Translations under genes and position numbers: made by a program
The notes under the pieces: model-generated
What the model saw: the letters and a program-made list of their open reading frames with translations, nothing else
What the model was told of the DNA's origin: nothing
Database searches by the model: none
Part shown: one piece after another, positions 20,986 through 32,317 of the stretch
Layout of the letters: the number at the start of each line of letters is the position of its first letter
How positions within the stretch are numbered: position 1 is the first letter of the stretch
NCBI GenBank assembly: GCA_009602735.1
Contig: WELA01010935.1
Span: 1 to 64,000, forward strand
Direction of reading: 5' to 3'
DNA length: 64,000 nt
Origin: Mesotaenium endlicherianum
Lineage: Eukaryota > Streptophyta > Zygnematophyceae > Zygnematales > Mesotaeniaceae

Positions 20986-23900
20986 TCATTTTTTCCTCTT
21001 TGTGGTTCTTGCAGGCTGCCTCCAAGGGGTCTTCTGCTGCTTCTTGATGGTGGCAGGCTGCCTCCCTGAAGTCTTCGGGCTTCTAGTAGAGAGACTTGGG
21101 GCTGGTCCAAGATGGGGGTTGGCGGCATGGAAGCGCTTCAACTTTCTCTGAACTTTGTCAAGGTAGTGCGCCGCCACCCAACTATTCTCCGAATCTGGAT
21201 ATCCTTTCCACTTGATCAAGTATTGCTGCTGTCTCCTGAAATTTCTCATAGCCACTATGTCTTCCACTTCGTACTCCAAATGATCATCCACTATTGTTGG
21301 GGCTGGTGGGGTTGTCACACGTCCTGGGAACTTGTTGTCGGGTTGCACATATGGCTTGAAGAGGGAAGCGTGGAATACGGGGTCGATGTGCATAGTCTGG
21401 GGAAGTTCTAGCTTGAAAGCAACGGGGTTGACTTGCTGGATAATCTTGAAGGGTCCCAAATACTTGGGAGAGAACTTGCTGCCGGCAGGCCTGTTGTTCA
21501 GGGAAATGTTCTTGGATGATAGTAACACGTTGTCACCCACTCTGTACGTAATTTCTCTTCTGGATCTGTTCGCCACTCTTGCTTGAGCATCTTGCGCGTG
21601 TTGTAGAGCTTTCTTCGCTGCTGCAAGGGCTGCTTCTAATGTCTCCATAAAATCTATGGCTGCAGGTACTTCATCAAGGCCAGCCGTGAAGCTCAGTGGC
21701 GTGGTCGGATGGAAGCCATAGTTGAGGAAGAATGGGGACTCTTGGGTAGAGGCTTGCGTTGTGTTGTTGTAGGTCAAGTACAAGTCCCAATCTTGCTCTA
21801 GAGTAGACACGTAGGCCTTTAGAGAGGTCTTTAGAGTACGATTCATACGCTCGGTTTGCCCATCTGATTGCGGGTGGTAGGCAGTGGACATATCCAGCGA
21901 TGTACCCAAGTTCTTGAAGAGATTTTTCCAGAAATGGCTTGTGAATCTTGGGTCTCTATCTGACACAATTCTTGANNNNNNNNNNNNNNNNNNNNNNNNN
22001 NNNNNNNNNNNNNNNNNNNNNNNNNNNNNNNNNNNNNNNNNNNNNNNNNNNNNNNNNNNNNNNNNNNNNNNNNNNNNNNNNNNNNNNNNNNNNNNNNNNN
22101 NNNNNNNNNNNNNNNNNNNNNNNNNNNNNNNNNNNNNNNNNNNNNNNNNNNNNNNNNNNNNNNNNNNNNNNNNNNNNNNNNNNNNNNNNNNNNNNNNNNN
22201 NNNNNNNNNNNNNNNNNNNNNNNNNNNNNNNNNNNNNNNNNNNNNNNNNNNNNNNNNNNNNNNNNNNNNNNNNNNNNNNNNNNNNNNNNNNNNNNNNNNN
22301 NNNNNNNNNNNNNNNNNNNNNNNNNNNNNNNNNNNNNNNNNNNNNNNNNNNNNNNNNNNNNNNNNNNNNNNNNNNNNNNNNNNNNNNNNNNNNNNNNNNN
22401 NNNNNNNNNNNNNNNNNNNNNNNNNNNNNNNNNNNNNNNNNNNNNNNNNNNNNNNNNNNNNNNNNNNNNNNNNNNNNNNNNNNNNNNNNNNNNNNNNNNN
22501 NNNNNNNNNNNNNNNNNNNNNNNNNNNNNNNNNCTTGTAGTAAGGGTCTCTTTCATAGGCGGCTGAATATTGAGCGTCCAGATCTATCTTCAGCGACGTC
22601 ATCACTGCGTTTAATTGCAGTCTTGAGAGGGGGTCAGCCGGGTTTGTCTTGCCGGGCTCGTACTGAATCGTGATGTTGTATTGTTGCAAGTATCCGCTCC
22701 ATCTTGCTTGTCTCCTTGAGAGATACGGCTGCGTTTGGAGGTGCTTTAACGCCTCGTGGTCCGTGGTGACCAGTACTTTGCGTCCTTCAACGTAGCAGCG
22801 CCAAACCTTCAAGGCATGTACAATCGCCAATGCCTCTCGCTCCGTGGTTGTATAATTTTGCTCGGCTGGATTTAGCTTCCTTGACTCGTAGGCGATGGGC
22901 TGCAGTCCCTTGCCTTGGTCTTGAAGCAGGATTGCTCCTATTGCATAGGAAGATGCATCGGTGATGACGTGGAAGGGCCAATCTGGGTTTGGGCTTGGGA
23001 GTGTGAGCACCGGGGATGTGGTCAATCTTCGCTTTAACTGTTGAAATGCCTCTTCCTCTTTCTCGGTCCATGTATATAGCCTGTCCTTCTTGAGTAGATC
23101 TGTCAGGGGGGCTGCTATGTGCGAGAAGCCTTGGATGAATTTTCTGTACCAATTGGCAAATCCCAAGAATGACTGGAGTTCTTTCTTGGTCGTGGGGGTT
23201 GGCCATTCCTCCACCACCGTGGTCTTCTTGGGGTCTATCTTGATGCCATCAGCAGTCACGTGGAGACCTAGGAACTCCACTTCTTGTTTGGCAAACTCGC
23301 ACTTTGACTCCTTCGCAAATAGCTTGTTTTGCTTCAATACTTCAAGGACTTCTTTCAAGTGTCTCGCATGCTCTTCAAGGGTCTTGCTGTAGATAAGGAT
23401 GTCATCGATGAATACCACCACAAATCTGTCCAACATGGGCTGAAATATGGTGTTCATCATAGTCATGAAAGTTGCTGGCGCGTTGGTGAGTCCAAATGGC
23501 AGGACCATGAACTCAAAATGTCCATATCTTGTCCTGAATGCCGTCTTCTCTATGTCCGGTTCTGCGATGCGAATCTGGTGGTAGCCGCTCCGTAAGTCAA
23601 TCTTCGTGAAGTACTTGGCTCCAACCAGCCGGTCCATGAGCTCATCCATGCGCGGCAGCGGGTATCGATTCTTGATGGTGATCTTGTTGAGGGCGCGATA
23701 GTCCACACACATCCTCAAGGTACCATCTTTCTTCTTGACAAATAGCACCGGGGCTCCAAATGGCGACTTGCTAGGTCGAATGAAGCCATGCTCCAGTAGC
23801 TCCTTGATTTGCTTCTTGACTTCGTCTAGCTCCGTGTATGACATTTTGAACGTAGGCCGAGAGATGGGCTTGCTTCCGGGCTCCAACTCTATCTTGTGGT

Positions 23901-24102
23901 CTACGAATCTTTTGGGGGGTAGGCCCTTGGGCAATTCCGGGGAGAACACTTCTTTGTAGTCCTCTAAGACTTCTTGTATCTCCTTGGGAACGGGGCTGCC
24001 TTCTTGACTCTCGATGTCTTTCTTGATGTCTTTTGGCGTGATCAAGGCCAAAAGAAGCTCGTGTCCCTTCCTCACAAGTCTCTTGAGTCGGAGGGCGGAC
24101 AA
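20986..24102 (-). CDS. pol: gypsy-2 pol: RT, RNase H, integrase, chromodomain (with assembly gap)
   Basis: A frame of 1038 codons, 186 of them in the N gap. [48 protein letters not shown]. RNase [27 protein letters not shown] and TTDHEAL, with all acidic residues present. The gap hides the integrase finger and first Asp. [15 protein letters not shown] and Glu in [13 protein letters not shown] follow. The GPY/F-like part is [17 protein letters not shown] and the chromodomain is [26 protein letters not shown] in two segments. The C-terminal 45 residues are basic ([11 protein letters not shown]) and could aid nuclear entry. No stop is seen outside the gap, so this pol may be intact. The Met at 24102 is internal. 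A 770-nt untranslated stretch separates the stop from the 3' LTR. Confidence 0.9.
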   Translation of the reverse strand: MSALRLKRLVRKGHELLLALITPKDIKKDIESQEGSPVPKEIQEVLEDYKEVFSPELPKGLPPKRFVDHKIELEPGSKPISRPTFKMSYTELDEVKKQIKELLEHGFIRPSKSPFGAPVLFVKKKDGTLRMCVDYRALNKITIKNRYPLPRMDELMDRLVGAKYFTKIDLRSGYHQIRIAEPDIEKTAFRTRYGHFEFMVLPFGLTNAPATFMTMMNTIFQPMLDRFVVVFIDDILIYSKTLEEHARHLKEVLEVLKQNKLFAKESKCEFAKQEVEFLGLHVTADGIKIDPKKTTVVEEWPTPTTKKELQSFLGFANWYRKFIQGFSHIAAPLTDLLKKDRLYTWTEKEEEAFQQLKRRLTTSPVLTLPSPNPDWPFHVITDASSYAIGAILLQDQGKGLQPIAYESRKLNPAEQNYTTTEREALAIVHALKVWRCYVEGRKVLVTTDHEALKHLQTQPYLSRRQARWSGYLQQYNITIQYEPGKTNPADPLSRLQLNAVMTSLKIDLDAQYSAAYERDPYYKXXXXXXXXXXXXXXXXXXXXXXXXXXXXXXXXXXXXXXXXXXXXXXXXXXXXXXXXXXXXXXXXXXXXXXXXXXXXXXXXXXXXXXXXXXXXXXXXXXXXXXXXXXXXXXXXXXXXXXXXXXXXXXXXXXXXXXXXXXXXXXXXXXXXXXXXXXXXXXXXXXXXXXXXXXXXXXXXXXXXXXXXXXSRIVSDRDPRFTSHFWKNLFKNLGTSLDMSTAYHPQSDGQTERMNRTLKTSLKAYVSTLEQDWDLYLTYNNTTQASTQESPFFLNYGFHPTTPLSFTAGLDEVPAAIDFMETLEAALAAAKKALQHAQDAQARVANRSRREITYRVGDNVLLSSKNISLNNRPAGSKFSPKYLGPFKIIQQVNPVAFKLELPQTMHIDPVFHASLFKPYVQPDNKFPGRVTTPPAPTIVDDHLEYEVEDIVAMRNFRRQQQYLIKWKGYPDSENSWVAAHYLDKVQRKLKRFHAANPHLGPAPSLSTRSPKTSGRQPATIKKQQKTPWRQPARTTKRKK
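21976..22533. other. Assembly gap (558 N)
   Basis: Run of N inside the gypsy-2 integrase. The flanking pol frame is consistent across it, so the true length is likely close to a multiple of three, but this cannot be confirmed. Confidence 0.99.
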
Positions 24103-24292
24103 TAGTATCTCGTGTGCCGGCTTCTGGATGTCTTGGGTCTGGATATTCTGGAGGAGGGTGTGCTCCTCCTTGTGGTGCTTCTTGTTGTTGCAGATTTTCT
24201 TGAGTGGGCTCTCCCATCGGCGCTGGAGGAGGGTGTCTTGGAGAGGAAGGGCTTCCTTCGAAAGCTTGCTGTTGGTCTTGAGGATCGGCCAT
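24080..24292 (-). pseudogene. gag: gypsy-2 gag stub (N-terminus only)
   Basis: ATG at 24292, shortly after the PBS, starts a Gln/Pro-rich N-terminus ([13 protein letters not shown] ... [11 protein letters not shown]) of about 65 residues. It then meets, one frame off, the post-protease segment of pol ([13 protein letters not shown]). Capsid, zinc knuckle and protease are missing, consistent with an internal deletion near 24090-24110. Confidence 0.65.
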
Positions 24293-24329
24293 CTTCTTGT
24301 GCTACCAAAGTGCCTAGCTCCGATACCAC

Positions 24330-24832
24330 CATAGTGAAACAGATAGATAAAGTACTTAGTAAAACAGAATACTTTATCTATTCAAGACAAGGATCTTTGA
24401 ACACAAGTGGTAGCTTCTTGAAAGAGAGATGGCTTCTTGAAAGTTAATATATTTCTGGATTTTGGCAAGTACAAGAGTGATTCTGGAATGTCTTTCTATG
24501 TTCTAGCTCTTGTTTATATACTTGCTACATAAGTAATTTCTAGGAAGGTGTATGTTGATGTGTTGGCACCCAACACATCCCAAAACTTGCCACCTCTTTC
24601 TAGAATAATGTACACATGTCCTTTTGACCTAAAAATGGCACATCTGACTTTTGCCACATGGAGTTCTTCTAGGTCTTTCCTCTAACTTCGAAAATGCCTT
24701 GGAAGGTTCAAAGGACATGAACCAAGTTACTAGAGTACCTATTCACACTTGACTCCACACCATACTACTTCAAATATATTTGAAAACATTAAAATATATG
24801 CAAACTAATGTATAATAACTCAGATCACTACA
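24330..24832 (-). repeat. 5' LTR of gypsy-2, followed by PBS (24317-24328)
   Basis: Starts TGTAGTGATCTGAG on the minus strand. Its last two bases differ from the 3' LTR (TATG against TACA). One base later TGGTATCGGAGC (24328-24317) is the initiator-Met primer binding site, the same variant as in gypsy-1. Confidence 0.92.
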
Positions 24833-24837
24833 TTGAT

Positions 24838-25700
24838 GGTGTTGGACAAACTAGGTACAGCTGTATTGTGGGGCATAAAACCGAGAATGAGTTCACGTTC
24901 AACAGCGTTAGGTTCAACGCACGTGTGGGTGAGGGAGTCAATTAACACCTAGGGCCAAACTGACAAAATACGTACAATCCGGGACAACTAACGAGAGTGG
25001 GACAGGCAGACGTGGGATGACCGAGTTGGTTAACTTGACAGGGAGAGGGATGATTGGGGAGGAGAACTTCCATAGGACATTGGTGGGGCGTCAAGATGGC
25101 AGGAACAAAGTGACGGGGAGGGTGTGCATGCATGTGAAGGGCTGGCGAACAAAGTGGAGAGGCAGAAACAAAATTTTGAAAAACCACACTGGACCGGTGC
25201 GCGCAAGACCCAATAGGAGCAGCATGAAGAGTGACTCTCTCGCCAAAGGTAGCAGTGATAGTGACAAAATCAGACTGGACATGGCCTCATTCATCGTCAG
25301 CAGAATTAACATTTTTGAGTAAATAAGCACAGGGTTGTGCTTGAGAACTTTGTAGAAATGATGCAAATAAGCTCAAAGAGTTGGGAACGATCATCATGCA
25401 ACCCTTTACCCAATCCAGCACGAGAATGACCCTCATACTCCCACTTCCCCACGACCAAATGCAGGGGAGCAAGTGCAAATGAGAAATAAAGGTCCACTCT
25501 CTTGGCTAATTGGACTTTCTACCTCAAGTTGGGCCATGCTGCTGATGAGAGTGTATGCTTGTGTGAATTGCTGAGGAGAACATTTGCTTGTGTGAATTGC
25601 AGGCAAAGGTAACAAGCGCGGGGGTGCCATACTGACCACTACAGGAGTGAAGCTCAAGAAGGAGCTTGTGAAGAAAAAAAAATAGAAGAGGATGCGAGCA
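24838..25700 (-). pseudogene. DNMT3-like cytosine methyltransferase of gypsy copy alpha
   Basis: Read on the minus strand in changing frames. Motif IV/V: HLVVGKWEYEGHSRAG followed by GLHDDRSQLFELI (25461-25380), matching LVVAG.KCQRHSRAG and GLNDPHSQLFPELV of copy gamma. The catalytic Cys position is Tyr (codon 25437-25435). Motif VI is AYLLKNV (about 25327-25310) and motif VIII is CAHRSSVVFQNF (about 25200-25160). Motifs IX/X start at ERELILGFM (about 24900) and continue beyond gypsy-2 at 19708. A weak motif I may lie near 25690-25620. Stops at several points and the missing Cys make it non-functional. The order MTase then RT on one strand shows that it belongs to the retroelement. Enzymes of this fold move a methyl group from SAM to cytosine C5. 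Confidence 0.72.
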
Positions 25701-27404
25701 AACAACTTTCTCATGCCCAACAGTGACAAAACAAGCGTTGGCCTTGTAAATTAATATTATGATGAGTGGTAGGTAAATAGTAGGATACAGATAGGTACTA
25801 TGCAAGGAGCTTGGAATGGTGGACAGCAGGTAGCTAGGTAGGCTCAATTTAGGTTCATTGTTTTATTTATCACCCAGTGTGTTGGAAGCATACTTCCATT
25901 TAATGATGAGAATTGGATATTGAATATATCTTCTACGATCAAAATACTCCTGAGGCATTTTGAATGACAGGCTGTTGATGTGGCACGGGGTTCATATATG
26001 TCTTTGAACCGAATGATGAAACTATTTCTCTGCTCTCCAAATACATATTGTTGCATCCCTGCGATATAACACTATTTTGCATCACAAGGTGCATAAATAT
26101 GCAGGAATTTACATAAATAAATGTCTTTTGCACAAGCCAAACTATTTTCATTCATGATGGTCCAAATATACTCCCACTTCGTTGGGGTTGAAGGAATTAC
26201 TTCTCAACAAGTAAAATGGAACTCCGCAATTGGTATGTGAATGAACTTCCACTTTGTTGTAGCTGAATGAAATACAAATCAACTAGTTGAAGTGAATTCT
26301 CCAACTGCACTGTCACTGAAATGCTGCCGCGTTGGCGCCAATTAAAATCATTCCTCTTGGTTCCAAAAACAAGCCCATCTGGTTGGTCTTGCAATGTAGT
26401 CATTGTGGGTAAAGCAGTGATATTGCACAGAGAGGTTTGAAACCGACATGTGACCAGCTATCAGCAAACTATTTCTACAATCTGTGCACGGTGGAAACAA
26501 ATCCAAAGCATGTCAGATGTGTAAGGATCGCTGGAGACAAGGACAAACCATCGCGAGCAAACCTGGAAGTGGACACAACGGGCAAGGTCGGATGGGGTTG
26601 TGCTCACGTGCACGCCGATAGAACATGTGAGGCAATAACGAATAATGTACCAATGAGGACGAGGTGATGCTAACATGATCGACGACCTGTCAGAATACGC
26701 CAAAACTAAGGGTCCTCGACGGCACTCCGTTTGGGGCCCGCCGGAACGATTCAACTTGTGATAAGGTAACTAAGGTACACTAAAAACGACGGACATGAAA
26801 GTGTAACCGGCTGTTGTCAGATACAAATCCTCCAAAATTTGGCCAAAGCAAACTTGAGGGAATCAATAGAGTAGTAAATTTCCATTCACTCAAATTTGGC
26901 GTCGACGCCTGGCGGCCGATCCAACTCGTATATGTTTCCATTTCAGATTGTCAATGAAATTTGCCCCATGTCACCGTCAGGGTGTGGCTTTCCCCACCTT
27001 CATCTCCGCCATCCGCGTCAGCACCGACTCCTCCACCTTCAGCCCTTGCTATTGCCGTTTGCGCCGTCGCCAAGCCAGCTCTTCCCACATCCTTGCCAAC
27101 CGCGTCAACACGAGCTCTCCTATCTCCAGCCCCTCTTATTGCTGCCTGTACCGCCATTGCTCCAGCTCTTCTTGTGGCATTTGCTGAAATGACCGCGCCT
27201 GTCGTAAGCCGTCCTCTTCCTACGCCTACGTCTCCACTCGACGCTCCCACTGTAGGTGAGTTGACTTCTCGTGCCCCCCCATTTTCACCTTCACAAGTAT
27301 GCTCGCCTTCTTTACTAGGGGTGTACCCTCGCCAACTTTCCTTACCCCTCTTGAATGTTAACGGGCTTGACCTCGTAATGTCACGATCGGGAACCAGCAT
27401 GGTT
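25701..27404. other. Divergent spacer between copies alpha and beta
   Basis: No convincing gene from 25701 to about 26890. Part of it should be the decayed 5' portion of copy alpha. From about 26900 to 27404 a plus-strand frame is Pro/Ala/Ser-rich (26961-27440) and resembles in composition the proline-rich linker of copy gamma (60651-61019), so it is probably the gag-protease linker of copy beta. Confidence 0.4.
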
Positions 27405-27976
27405 CATTTCAAATTGATGGTCTGGCACCCCTCGTTGTGATTCTCAATACGGGCGCTCAGCGAGTCCTCCTTGACGTCGTCATGTGTGAGGACTTGCGTA
27501 TTATCCTCGCTGATCTCAAACCCTTTCCTAATCCGGTGTCCACGGCCATGTCTTTCCTAAACTATACAACTTACCAAACTTGTCACTGTACCCCTATCAA
27601 ACTATATGCTCATACTCCAGCTGCAAACACACTGAATGCTCAATGCATGGTTACCACGTCTTCCTCCTATGACGTCCTCTTGGGTCAGGAGTTCAACCTA
27701 TTTGTGGGTCTCACTCTTGACTCTTGGCAAGATATTGCCACATACCGCATCGACTGTGAGTCTTTAATTCACCACTTAGAATCTCTTCCTTTTATCCTCA
27801 CACATTCTTCTTCTGCCTTAGTGCACGTCGCCTCCATCTCTGTCGTCTCTAGTGACGACATCATCCCTGTCAATCTCACTTACCCAACGTGCATGGTCTT
27901 GCTTGACCTTGAGCGCCACAACCTACTCCTCTCTCTATTCTTCCACCACCTCCCTATCCTACCCCTCCCCGTATAG
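27405..27976 (+). pseudogene. Retropepsin-like protease of methyltransferase gypsy copy beta
   Basis: The frame FQIDGLAPLVVILNTGAQRV has Asn in place of the catalytic Asp of DTGA (27446-27457). About 80 residues later comes YDVLLGQEFNLFVGLTLDSW, the second conserved block of gypsy proteases (LG..F/W). The frame is open to 27976. The methyltransferase domain of the same element starts 130 bp downstream. The Asp to Asn change alone would abolish cleavage. Confidence 0.6.
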
Positions 27977-28079
27977 CGCAACAGATTTATTGCGTTGAAC
28001 GTTCGTCCCACCTGTTTCCATCTCCGTTCTTTCTCCTGCCCCCCTTGTTTTGCCTCTTTTGCTCGTAGTCACACTACTC

Positions 28080-28310
28080 CCATTCTATGGTTACCCCCCA
28101 AGAAGGGCATTACTGTCCAACATCTGTTCGTTGGCGTCTCTTCCTTTGTCGCGGGTCTTTTGCTCAGTGGTCACCGCAATGCCCACAACTACTATTGTGA
28201 TATAGATTCTTCCGCACGTCTTGCTAGTTACACTTTGTTTTCTTAAGCTTCTCCCCACTTATTTCCCACTTTTGCTTTGTACAAGACCTACTCTGCCCTC
28301 CTCAAGACAT
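28080..28310 (+). pseudogene. DNMT3-like methyltransferase fragment of gypsy copy beta (motifs I-II only)
   Basis: LPPKKGITVQHLFVGVSSFVAG matches motif I of copy gamma (DGLVVLNLFTGLSTSIRALL), the SAM-binding loop. YYCDIDSSARLAS corresponds to YIY.DHDPVARATS, and LLPTYFPLLL, after a frame change, corresponds to LLSA.YPQLLPAS. The fragment ends near 28310 where an unrelated minus-strand sequence begins. Its position directly after the protease gives the domain order PR-MTase. Confidence 0.6.
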
Positions 28311-28319
28311 CCGTTTGCT

Positions 28320-29830
28320 TCAGCCGGAACACTTGCAAATGGCTTGTTGGATATCTGCACAGGTTCCTTAACTTCTCCCGCCGCCCTTGCTTGCTGTGTA
28401 GTTGAGTGTACACCCGCACAAAAGACAAATGCAGGAGTGTTGATGAAGCTTTCAGCAAGCACACCTTCCATTTGAACTGGACCCAAATTACCATGCCAGG
28501 CCCGAGAGTGAATGGTACTTACAAGTTTTATAAAGGCCATGATCAGCAATTCCATGGACGTCAGTATTATTGGCATGTCGTCAATCTTTGCACCATTTGC
28601 GATCAAGGTCTTCCAGGGTGTCATATGAGTGATCAGATGCCTGGCCATTTCTTCCCTCTTTGCATTGGATAACTCGGTTTGGGCTTTGTCGAGCGCGTAC
28701 TCTGGAAGCTTCAAGAGCGCACTGGGCTTCGCGGAAATCAGCGCCCTGTTGTTCCTCCACTTAGTAGTCAACAACTGCAAGCTCGAAACAAACAAGCTGC
28801 GGTGAGATGGATGAGATAGGCTTAGGTGCATTCACAAAAATGAATTGCTTGGAAGGATGGGTTCCTTACTAGTTTGAGAGGATAACACTCACAACCTGGA
28901 TCTCCTTGTGTAGCTGCGCTCCAGCCGAATGCTGCTTGAACCACATAGCAAGGTCTCGAATGAGACACTTCTTTCCCGCCGTCCAATTGTCCACTACTTT
29001 GATTGTTCTCTCGTCTCTTAGTACCATCATCCTTCGGATGACCTCCACTGCCTGAAGATCTATAGCGTATTTGTCAAACTCGATGTCCACCCACACACAT
29101 GCACTATTCCGCTTGATTTTGATTACTTTTGCATAACTGTCCGCTTGCACAAATTGAAAGAAAATTAGGAATTTGTGACCACTACTGTGGAAACTCAAAT
29201 CTGACCTAACAGAGCGAAATCTAAATATTGCAAATTTTCTAGATTGTTTTTCTTAGGCCCTGGGAGGCCTCTTCGGGGCCCCAATTACGTGGTTGACATC
29301 CTCTGCGGAATTAAATATAGCGGTGCACATGTGCATCATTAACTTGTAATTCCTATCACATTTGCAATAATGACAACAAACGAATCCGGCGTTGGAAGTT
29401 CTTCATCGTCAGCAGCAACCTCATAATCTGCAACTATATTTCTTATGACGCCTAGCACGATGTCATTCTTCCTCTACTCAGGCAGGGGCGATGTTGACTC
29501 TGGTGTTCCCTCTGGTCTTCCCTCATCCTCCTCAGGAGTACTGCTAATGGTAATAATCGGTTCAAGCCTCGTCGATGGCCCCACTGAGGTGCAAACAGTA
29601 TTGGCCTTCAAGTCTTTGTGAAGAAAGTGAAGACTCTTGCCTAAGTTGATAGCCTGAACCAACATATGCTGATCCTCAATGCTTATTCTGGGGTGAGTCT
29701 TTCTCCTCTTCTTCACACTACCTTCCTCTTTCACAGGCCGCTGGAATTTGTGGCCGTATACCTCAATTAGTGTATAACTACCTTTATTCAAGCCCGTTTC
29801 TTTGCTTCTCGAGGAGGTTGCGTTCTCCTT
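28320..29830 (-). CDS. Unrecognised gene or gene fragment, at least three possible exons
   Basis: Three minus-strand blocks read like protein and are joined by plausible splice sites. Block 1 is 29812-29474 (KGSYTLIEVYGHKFQRPV ... RGRRKTHPRIS-like basic part, then an acidic Pro/Thr-rich end). Block 2 is about 29150-28900 (DSYAKVIKIKRNSACVWVD ... KKCLIRDLAMWFKQHSAG), with CAG/GTTGTG as donor. Block 3 is about 28785-28320 after TTGCAG (TKWRNNRALIS ... WHGNLGPVQMEGVLAE). I do not recognise any domain. It abuts the broken end of copy beta, so it may itself be a transposed fragment. Boundaries are approximate. Confidence 0.3.
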
Positions 29831-30901
29831 ATACTACTCCCAAAATCCATTGTCCTCCACCTGGATTCATGAGTCGCCAATTATCCTTGACACGCCCTAC
29901 ATTTTGGCCAAAGTAATAGAGAAAGAATTTTGAGATGGCGAACTTCAAAGGCAGTGTTCAACTTTCAAACGTAATTTGTTACGTGTGAGGCGCAGTATCT
30001 CGTAGGCGCAAACACAAGTGGCACCTGGGAGGTGATTGCAAATTAAGTGAAGTAGAACTACACATGAAAGTGGCCAACAATTGGATGTGACCCGCCAAAA
30101 TTGTGCATCATTTGGCGGTTATGTCTATGCCAATCATGGTATTTTGATGTCATTCTCTTCCGCGATGTAAGGCGTGTGCCCGATTCGATAATCCGGTCAA
30201 TCAAAGTCTGGAGTTACACCAAGTCCATATTTTGCACGCGCTTGGTTGGTTGTTGCACAAAGGTCGGACGTGGTTGAACGCCTCTTGTCACCTTCGACAT
30301 CACATGCAACGTCCGATCACGTCCAATCGTCAAACCCGACCTTCAGTAACCTGGAAACAGGGTACGTGGCCGACGTGGACCACCGTGGACTTGGCAAACC
30401 TGCAACCTCATCCTTCGAATACCCTCCCAAGCAAAAATGCACATGCAGAGCCATGCAGAGCCATGGCTTCATGGTAGTGGCTCATGGGATAACTCGTACA
30501 AGAGGCGCATCTTCAATGCTCAATTTCTGCCCAATAACGTCCATTTTTGTTGTCACGCCAACTCATAAAAGCTAAACAATCACACGTGTCGCGAGGAGCC
30601 CGTGAAGTAAACCAGCGAAAGTGATTCGAGAGTACTGCATCTTTCACCAAAAAAGTGAATGCCGCATGGCGCATGGTGTGCATGCCTTGAGCTCAACGAG
30701 TGGCGAAGCTCATATGAAGACCACCGCTTGAAGCCCGAAGCTCGAACATAAGCATGCATGGCGACAATTAAGCAAAAGATGGATGCAAAATGAGTTCACC
30801 GTCTTCCATCTTTCTTCAATTTTTGCTATTTCAACAATCTTTGGCCTCCACTCTCCCATTTCTTCCCTCTCCTTACGGCCACCTTCATTCCAGGCATCTC
30901 T
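29831..30901. other. No gene seen
   Basis: No domain, repeat or plausible exon is recognised. Short ORFs at 30232-30575 overlap in two frames and look random. Confidence 0.5.
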
Positions 30902-31380
30902 TGTTTTAAAAAGGCACTCCTGTTTCAATTTGCTTCATATCGGTTTGGTGTGCCTGTATGTGTGTGAGTTGATGCATTAAGTAGTCCTGCGAATAGTCAA
31001 AGTGGGTGGACTGTTGATATGAGAACTACATGGTTTCGTCGGCGTCGTAACATGAGTAGCCTTGTTAGGGATAGAGTGTGATCAGGACTATTGATGTGAT
31101 AGTGTTAGGTGAGCAAGTAAACAAAGGCAATCTAGGAGACATTGTATGGTGAACTTTTGAAAGTAAGAAAGAAGAAGAGCCTCCAAAGAAAGTGTGTGTG
31201 CAAGATCTATGCTAAGTGCTTGATCTGCTAAAGGTCTGTGTGACCTTGTCTGTGTGACTAAAGGAAGCTGTCTGTGTGCCCAGCTAAGTCTGTGTGACTT
31301 GAAGAGAGAAGAAGCTGTCTGTGAGACCAGCTGAGAGAAAGTGCGACAAGAAGAAGAGATGGATAAAGAGGATTACAACA
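30902..31380 (+). repeat. 5' LTR of the copia element
   Basis: Edges are given by TGTTTTAA/TTACAACA and by the PBS immediately after. It aligns with the minus-strand LTR at 48210-47722 along its length and with the 3' stub at 34962-35062. Confidence 0.85.
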
Positions 31381-31393
31381 TGATATCGGAGCA

Positions 31394-32317
31394 GGCAATT
31401 CGAGGATACCGAATTTTGATGGGAAACGTACAGAGTACTTTGAGTGGTTAATGAAATGCATGGCGCACTTAGCACGGTACAAGTTGAAAAACATTATTCT
31501 CGGGATAGATACGCTGCTTGAAGAGTTGGCAGCAGGATTATCAGCAGGAGATGTGATGCCCAAAGGGAAGGAGCGTGCAAAGTGGAAGCGAAAAGAGGCA
31601 CATGCTTTCTCCCTTTTGATTAAGAGCTTGGGCACGAAGCCTTTGTTGAGAGTGTGCAGACTGACAACCAGTGGAGAACTGTGGGATGCACTGAAGACAT
31701 TTCATGAGTGTGTCGACACAGACAGCAAGCAGATCTACAAGAGGTAGTTTAATCAGATTGCAACGGAAGATGGAGAAGGGATACAGGGGTACTTCTCTTG
31801 CATGCTGAAGCTAAGTCAAGAAATGCAAGCTATTGAAGCTGAGGTAGCAGAGGCAGACCAAGTGATCCAACTGTTGACGGGACTGAGACCTGAGTTCAAT
31901 ATGAGAAAGGAGGTGCTGCTCAACATGGGTGTGAATGCCATGACACTGAGAGTGATGGAGATCAGACTGCTGAACAGTGAGAAGGAGATGGAGATGGTGA
32001 AAGTGAAGAAGGCAGCAGTAGCAGATTTGGCTCTACAAATAGAGGAGATGAACTTGGCCTGCACAAGTTGAGGGGGAGGAGGGTCATCTAATAAAGGTGG
32101 TCATTAAGGAGGAAGAGGCATGGGAGGAGTGAGAGCATGCCATCACTGCGGAAAGCTTGGGCATCTGGCATCGAGCTGCACAGACTTTGTATGTTATAGG
32201 TGGGACAAGAAGGGCCACATTGCCAAGAACTGCCCACAAAGGAAGAGTGAAGGTATCTCCTCCCGTGCCCATGAGGAGAATTCACATGCTGTCATTGTTG
32301 AGGAAGCAGGCATTTGA
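31394..32317 (+). pseudogene. gag: copia gag with zinc knuckles
   Basis: Starts as NSRIPNFDGKRTEYFEWL without a surviving ATG. It carries the copia-type capsid (LWDALKTFHECVD) and a TAG after QIYKR at 31745, continues in frame (FNQIATEDGEGIQGYF, LLTGLRPEFN), has a further stop, and then two knuckles: CHHCGKLGHLASSC, intact, and CYRWDKKGHIAKNC, in which the second Cys is Trp. Just after it the frame passes into the middle of integrase (EKFLEYKAVVE), which shows a deletion at about 32316. Confidence 0.8.

Larger units (their letters stand above)
19714..24832 (-). mobile_element. gypsy-2: complete LTR retrotransposon insertion, TSD TTGAT
   Basis: Two 503-bp LTRs (19714-20216 and 24330-24832) differ at only about 8 positions. 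The 5-bp duplication TTGAT is perfect (19709-19713 and 24833-24837). PBS and polypurine tract are in place. Between them lies a chromovirus pol with a stub of gag, so gag and protease are mostly deleted and the element probably relied on proteins from relatives. It sits inside methyltransferase gypsy copy alpha. LTR similarity makes it one of the youngest insertions in the window. Confidence 0.95.

Noticed and set aside
31381-31392. tRNA gene at the PBS sites (31381, 7014, 24317, 57471)
   Set aside because: Only 12 bases match the tRNA 3' end; no cloverleaf or Pol III boxes are present.
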